From: Pelagerythrobacter marinus
GTDB lineage: Bacteria; Pseudomonadota; Alphaproteobacteria; Sphingomonadales; Sphingomonadaceae
NCBI RefSeq assembly: GCF_009827515.1
Contig: NZ_WTYO01000003.1
Coordinates: forward strand, 248,001-312,000
Length of the DNA stretch: 64,000 nucleotides
Direction: 5' to 3'
The notes under the pieces are model-generated. The model was given only the letters and a program-made list of their open reading frames with translations. It searched no databases and was not told the DNA's origin. The translations under genes were made by a program, and so were the position numbers. Positions within the stretch are counted from its first letter, which is position 1. Every line of letters begins with the position of its first letter. Positions 61,235-64,000 of the stretch are shown piece by piece.

Positions 61235-61678
61235 TCAGAACGGGCGCACGACCACCAAGACGACGATCAGCGCGGCCGCGATCCCCGGCACTTCGTTGAG
61301 CAGGCGCAGCCGCCGCCCTTCCAGCCGGCGATCGCCCGCGGCAAGCTTGCGCGCGTAGCCCGCCATCCAGCCGTGATAGGCGGACAGGACCAGGACCAGC
61401 GCCAGCTTGCCGTGGAACCAGCCCTGGCTCCACGCATCGACGGTGAAGGCCAGCGCCAGGCCGAGGATCCACACGACCGCGATCGAGGGCGCGAGGATGA
61501 TCCTGAGCAGGCGCCGCTCCCGCTCGACCCAGGCGGCTTCCTCGGCCGATCCCGGCGCCGTTTCCTGGTGGTAGACGAAGAACCGCGGCAGCATGAACAG
61601 GCCCGCCATCCAGAAGATCACGAAGATCAGGTGGCCGGCCTTCAGCCAGGGGTAGAGCGTGCCGAGAATCTCCTGCAT
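61235..61678 (-). CDS. hemJ: Protoporphyrinogen IX oxidase HemJ
   Basis: Membrane protein that oxidises protoporphyrinogen IX to protoporphyrin IX. The 147-aa protein has four hydrophobic helices and the family's conserved residues in LKAGHLIFVIFWMAGLFMLPR with His, and KLALVLVLSAYHGWM with Lys/His that bind haem. It begins 9 bp after the hemE stop. The hemE-hemJ pairing supports the assignment over the general CopD-like label. Confidence 0.92.
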   Translation of the reverse strand: MQEILGTLYPWLKAGHLIFVIFWMAGLFMLPRFFVYHQETAPGSAEEAAWVERERRLLRIILAPSIAVVWILGLALAFTVDAWSQGWFHGKLALVLVLSAYHGWMAGYARKLAAGDRRLEGRRLRLLNEVPGIAAALIVVLVVVRPF

Positions 61679-61687
61679 GGGCCCGGT

Positions 61688-62758
61688 CTAGGCCCGGGCG
61701 CCGCGTTCGTCACCCCCCGTCATCGCGCCCCCTCGTTCCGCCGCGCCGCGGACCGTTTCGATCAGCGTCTCGACATGGGCGATCGGCGTGTGCTGGCCGA
61801 TCCCGTGGCCGAGGTTGAAGACGTGGGGGCGCCCGGCGAAAGCATCGAGGATCGCTCGCGTTCGCGTGACCAGCCGGTCGCCCCCGGCCAGCAGGAGCAG
61901 CGGATCGAGATTGCCCTGGACCGGCATGTCGGCGGGCAGTTCGCGGTTGACCCACTCGGGGTCGAGCGCCTCGTCCACGCCGACCGCGTCGACCCCGGTT
62001 TCCCGTGCGTAGGCCGGCAGCTTCTCGCCCGCCCCCTTGGGAAAACCGATCACCGGCACGCCGGGGAACCGTGCGTGGATGGCCCCGGCGATCGCCGCAT
62101 TGGGCGCGACGACCCAGCGTTCGAACTCGTCGGGGGCGAGGCTGCCGGCCCAGCTGTCGAACAGTTGCACCGCTTCCGCACCCGCCTCGATCTGGCCGGC
62201 GAGGTAATCGATCGTGACCGAGGCGATCCGGTCGATCAGCGTGCGGAAGGCGGCCGGGTCGCGATAGGCCATCGCACGCGCGGCGTGCTGGTCGCGGCTC
62301 CCCTCGCCCGCGACCATGTAGGTCGCCACGGTCCAGGGGCTGCCGGCAAAGCCCAGAAGGGTCGTCCCCTCGGCCAGCCGCGCCTTCACCCGCCGCACCG
62401 TCTCGTAGATCGGGGCCAGCCGTTCGGGCACGGCCTCCAGCTCGGCCAGCGCGCTCTCGGCCAGCGGGGGCGAGAGCTGCGGCCCCTCGCCGGCGACGAA
62501 GGCCAGGTCCTGCCCCATGGCATAGGGGACGATGAGGATGTCCGAAAACAGGATCGCCCCGTCGAAACCGAACCGGTCGATCGGCTGCATCGTGATCTCG
62601 GCCGCGGCCTCACTGTCATAGACCAGTTCGAGGAAACCGCCCTTGCGCGCCCGCAAGGCGCGGTACTCGGGCAGGTAGCGGCCGGCCTGGCGCATGAGCC
62701 ACAGCGGCACGCGATCGCATGGCTTGCCGTTCAGGGTATCGAGGAGAAGGCCGGGCAT
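61688..62758 (-). CDS. hemE: Uroporphyrinogen decarboxylase
   Basis: Decarboxylates the four acetate side chains of uroporphyrinogen III to coproporphyrinogen. The 356-aa protein has the family signatures PVWLMRQAGRYLPEYR-like (reads PLWLMRQAGRYLPEYR), SDILIVPYAMG, GFAGSPWTVATYMV, and the C-terminal FNLGHGIGQHTP. The ATG at 62758 starts the conserved part; a TTG at 62776 is less likely. It is divergent from ppsR across the putative origin. Confidence 0.97.
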   Translation of the reverse strand: MPGLLLDTLNGKPCDRVPLWLMRQAGRYLPEYRALRARKGGFLELVYDSEAAAEITMQPIDRFGFDGAILFSDILIVPYAMGQDLAFVAGEGPQLSPPLAESALAELEAVPERLAPIYETVRRVKARLAEGTTLLGFAGSPWTVATYMVAGEGSRDQHAARAMAYRDPAAFRTLIDRIASVTIDYLAGQIEAGAEAVQLFDSWAGSLAPDEFERWVVAPNAAIAGAIHARFPGVPVIGFPKGAGEKLPAYARETGVDAVGVDEALDPEWVNRELPADMPVQGNLDPLLLLAGGDRLVTRTRAILDAFAGRPHVFNLGHGIGQHTPIAHVETLIETVRGAAERGGAMTGGDERGARA

Positions 62759-63087
62759 TCGGGAAGGTCCAATCAATAAAATAAGAGTCTTTAATAAGGA
62801 TTCTGGAGTCTGTTGGCCCTGTGGATAGCGGGGACGGATCGGCCCTGCCCGATTTCTCCCGCCCTGAACAGGCCCGGGCGGTTCGGGACTCGCCGCGATT
62901 GCGCGTCAATCGATCGTTTTCCCCGCTGTCCCCAGCCTGTCGACAACCGGCCCGCCCTGTCCAGAACCCCGGCGCGATCGGGCCGGTAGCGGGCACGAAT
63001 CCGGTGCCCGAACTTGTCGCCAGCCTTGTCCCGTGGTTTATGCCGCACATTCTCCACAGCCGATCGTCCAAGGACGCACCCGCCCGG
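62759..63087. other. oriC: Putative chromosomal replication origin (oriC)
   Basis: A 329-bp gap without a gene between divergent hemE and ppsR, the position of oriC in Caulobacter and Rickettsia. It holds an AT-rich stretch (62771-62803), a DnaA-box match of 8/9 at 62820-62828 (TGTGGATAG), another of 8/9 at 63050-63058 (TTCTCCACA), and a 7/9 match at 62938-62946 (TGTCGACAA). GANTC methylation sites lie at 62785, 62799, 62806, 62887 and 62997. Four parS sites are about 8-11 kb away. Position is the strongest evidence; strand-composition switch could not be measured. Confidence 0.72.
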
Positions 63088-63945
63088 ATGACCCGTCTCC
63101 ACCTCCATCTCGTGTCCGATTCCACCGGCGAAACGCTGGAAATGGTGGCCAAGGCGGCGCTGGCCCAGTTCGACGATGCCGAGATCGTGCGCCATTTCTG
63201 GCCCATGGTCCGTTCGCGCCAGCACCTTTCGCGCATCCTGCCCGATCTCGCCGACAACCCGGGGCTGGTTCTGTTCACGCTGGTCAACCCGGAAACGCGC
63301 GCGACGCTGGAAGAGCATTGCCGCCAGGCGGGCCTGCCGGCCGTCCCCGCGCTCGACGCCGTGACCGAGGCGCTCGAGACGCAGCTGGGCCAGGCGGCGC
63401 ATGGCCGGCCGGGCCGGCAGCACGCGATGGACGATGCCTATTTCCGGCGGGTCGACGCGATCCATTTCACCATCGCGCACGACGACGGCGTGGGGTGGGA
63501 AGACTGGGAAGAGGCCGATATCGTTCTCGCCGGCGTCTCGCGCTCGTCGAAGACGCCGACCAGCATCTACCTCGCCAACCGCGGCTACAAGGTCGCCAAT
63601 ATCCCACTGGTCATGGAAAGCCCGCCGCCGCCCTCGCTCTTCGCCTTGCGGCGCCCGCTGGTCGTGGGGCTGACCACCGCGCCCGAACGGCTGGTGCAGA
63701 TCCGGCGCAACCGCCTGCTGAGCCTGAACGAGGGGACCGAGACATCCTATGTCGACAACGAACGGGTGCGGGCCGAGGTGCAGTTCGCCCGCCGCATGTT
63801 CGCCGACAACGGCTGGCCGGTGATCGACGTGACCCGCCGCTCGATCGAGGAGACCGCCGCGGCGGTGATCCGCCTCCACGCCGAACGCGGCGACCGGCGC
63901 GACGAGACCGGGCCGTCGGCGCTGTCGGGGGGCAAGCCGATATGA
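63088..63945 (+). CDS. ppsR: Pyruvate,phosphate dikinase/PEP synthase regulatory protein (DUF299)
   Basis: Bifunctional kinase/pyrophosphorylase that inactivates and reactivates PPDK or PEP synthetase using ADP/Pi. The 285-aa protein starts HLHLVSDSTGETLE and has the P-loop GVSRSSKTP (residues 149-157), followed by YLANRGYKVANIPLV. The ATG at 63088 starts the family homology; the frame is open to 62821 but that part overlaps the putative origin and is unlike the family. It is the RP001-type gene that flanks oriC in Alphaproteobacteria. Its stop overlaps maf as ATGA. Confidence 0.94.
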   Translation: MTRLHLHLVSDSTGETLEMVAKAALAQFDDAEIVRHFWPMVRSRQHLSRILPDLADNPGLVLFTLVNPETRATLEEHCRQAGLPAVPALDAVTEALETQLGQAAHGRPGRQHAMDDAYFRRVDAIHFTIAHDDGVGWEDWEEADIVLAGVSRSSKTPTSIYLANRGYKVANIPLVMESPPPPSLFALRRPLVVGLTTAPERLVQIRRNRLLSLNEGTETSYVDNERVRAEVQFARRMFADNGWPVIDVTRRSIEETAAAVIRLHAERGDRRDETGPSALSGGKPI

Positions 63946-64000
63946 TCGTGCTCGCATCCAGAAGCGCCTCGCGCGCGGCCATGCTGGCGGCCGCCGGGGT
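63942..64000 (+). CDS. maf: Maf-type nucleotide pyrophosphatase, N-terminal fragment
   Basis: Only 19 codons are visible: MIVLASRSASRAAMLAAAG, the start of Maf/YhdE/YceF nucleoside triphosphate pyrophosphatases (conserved LASxSxxR). It overlaps the ppsR stop as ATGA, and ppsR-maf is the conserved alphaproteobacterial order. The gene runs off the window. Confidence 0.85.
   Translation, partial: MIVLASRSASRAAMLAAAG

Overview
The window is high-GC alphaproteobacterial chromosome, most likely order Sphingomonadales and probably Erythrobacteraceae. That placement is an inference from gene content: a TrcR/DUF1013 regulator, DUF1192, bactofilin with an M23 peptidase, hemE next to ppsR, the ligase-associated exonuclease/ligase pair, and the general protein character. 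Almost all of it is dense core genome with many 4-bp ATGA or GTGA overlaps. I see no prophage, insertion sequence, CRISPR array, rRNA or tRNA.

Layout. 1-4432: cation efflux pump (partial), pdxH, a CbpA-type co-chaperone, BrkB-family membrane protein, fabI. 4436-14892: exopolysaccharide locus with O-antigen-ligase-type protein, Wza-like export lipoprotein, Wzc-like tyrosine autokinase with a Tyr-Gly tail, an uncharacterised membrane-anchored protein, UDP-glucuronate 4-epimerase, and on the other strand wecC and wecB for UDP-ManNAcA. 15007-20369: minus-strand run nadD-rsfS-rlmH-envC-ctpA-dsbB-coq7. 20679-22221: M23 peptidase overlapping a bactofilin, behind a cluster of GANTC sites. 22292-28000: acyl-CoA ligase, trcR, a probable phosphate-starvation lipid-remodelling pair (PlcP-like phosphoesterase and glycosyltransferase) with a four-repeat Pho-box-like element, and a quinone oxidoreductase. 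28094-37892: DUF1192, clpA, DNA exonuclease/ligase pair, gamma carbonic anhydrase, two GNATs, hemB, M23 peptidase. 38100-42126: Suv3-like helicase, S4 protein, 7Fe ferredoxin, carD and a clear terminator. 42285-50198: DUF2807 lipoprotein, small lipoprotein, threonylcarbamoyl-AMP synthase, acyl-CoA dehydrogenase, DUF815 ATPase, PQQ-type sugar dehydrogenase, free-Met-sulfoxide reductase, glycine-zipper protein.

50266-64000 is the origin-proximal block: parB-parA-rsmG-mnmG-mnmE with four parS palindromes, then a small DUF6489-like protein, dienelactone hydrolase, FMN-binding glutamate-synthase-like protein, BLUF photoreceptor, AAA ATPase, rho, hemJ, hemE, a 329-bp gap, ppsR and maf. In other Alphaproteobacteria oriC lies between hemE and the ppsR/DUF299 gene. 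Here that gap has an AT-rich stretch, DnaA-box-like sequences and five GANTC sites, so it is the best candidate for the chromosomal replication origin.

Points most worth a second look: the putative oriC/parS region, the plcP-agt pair with its 11-bp-period Pho box, two genes with no ATG/GTG/TTG start (nadD appears to start at CTG, the BLUF gene at ATC), and the GATTC cluster in front of the M23-bactofilin operon.
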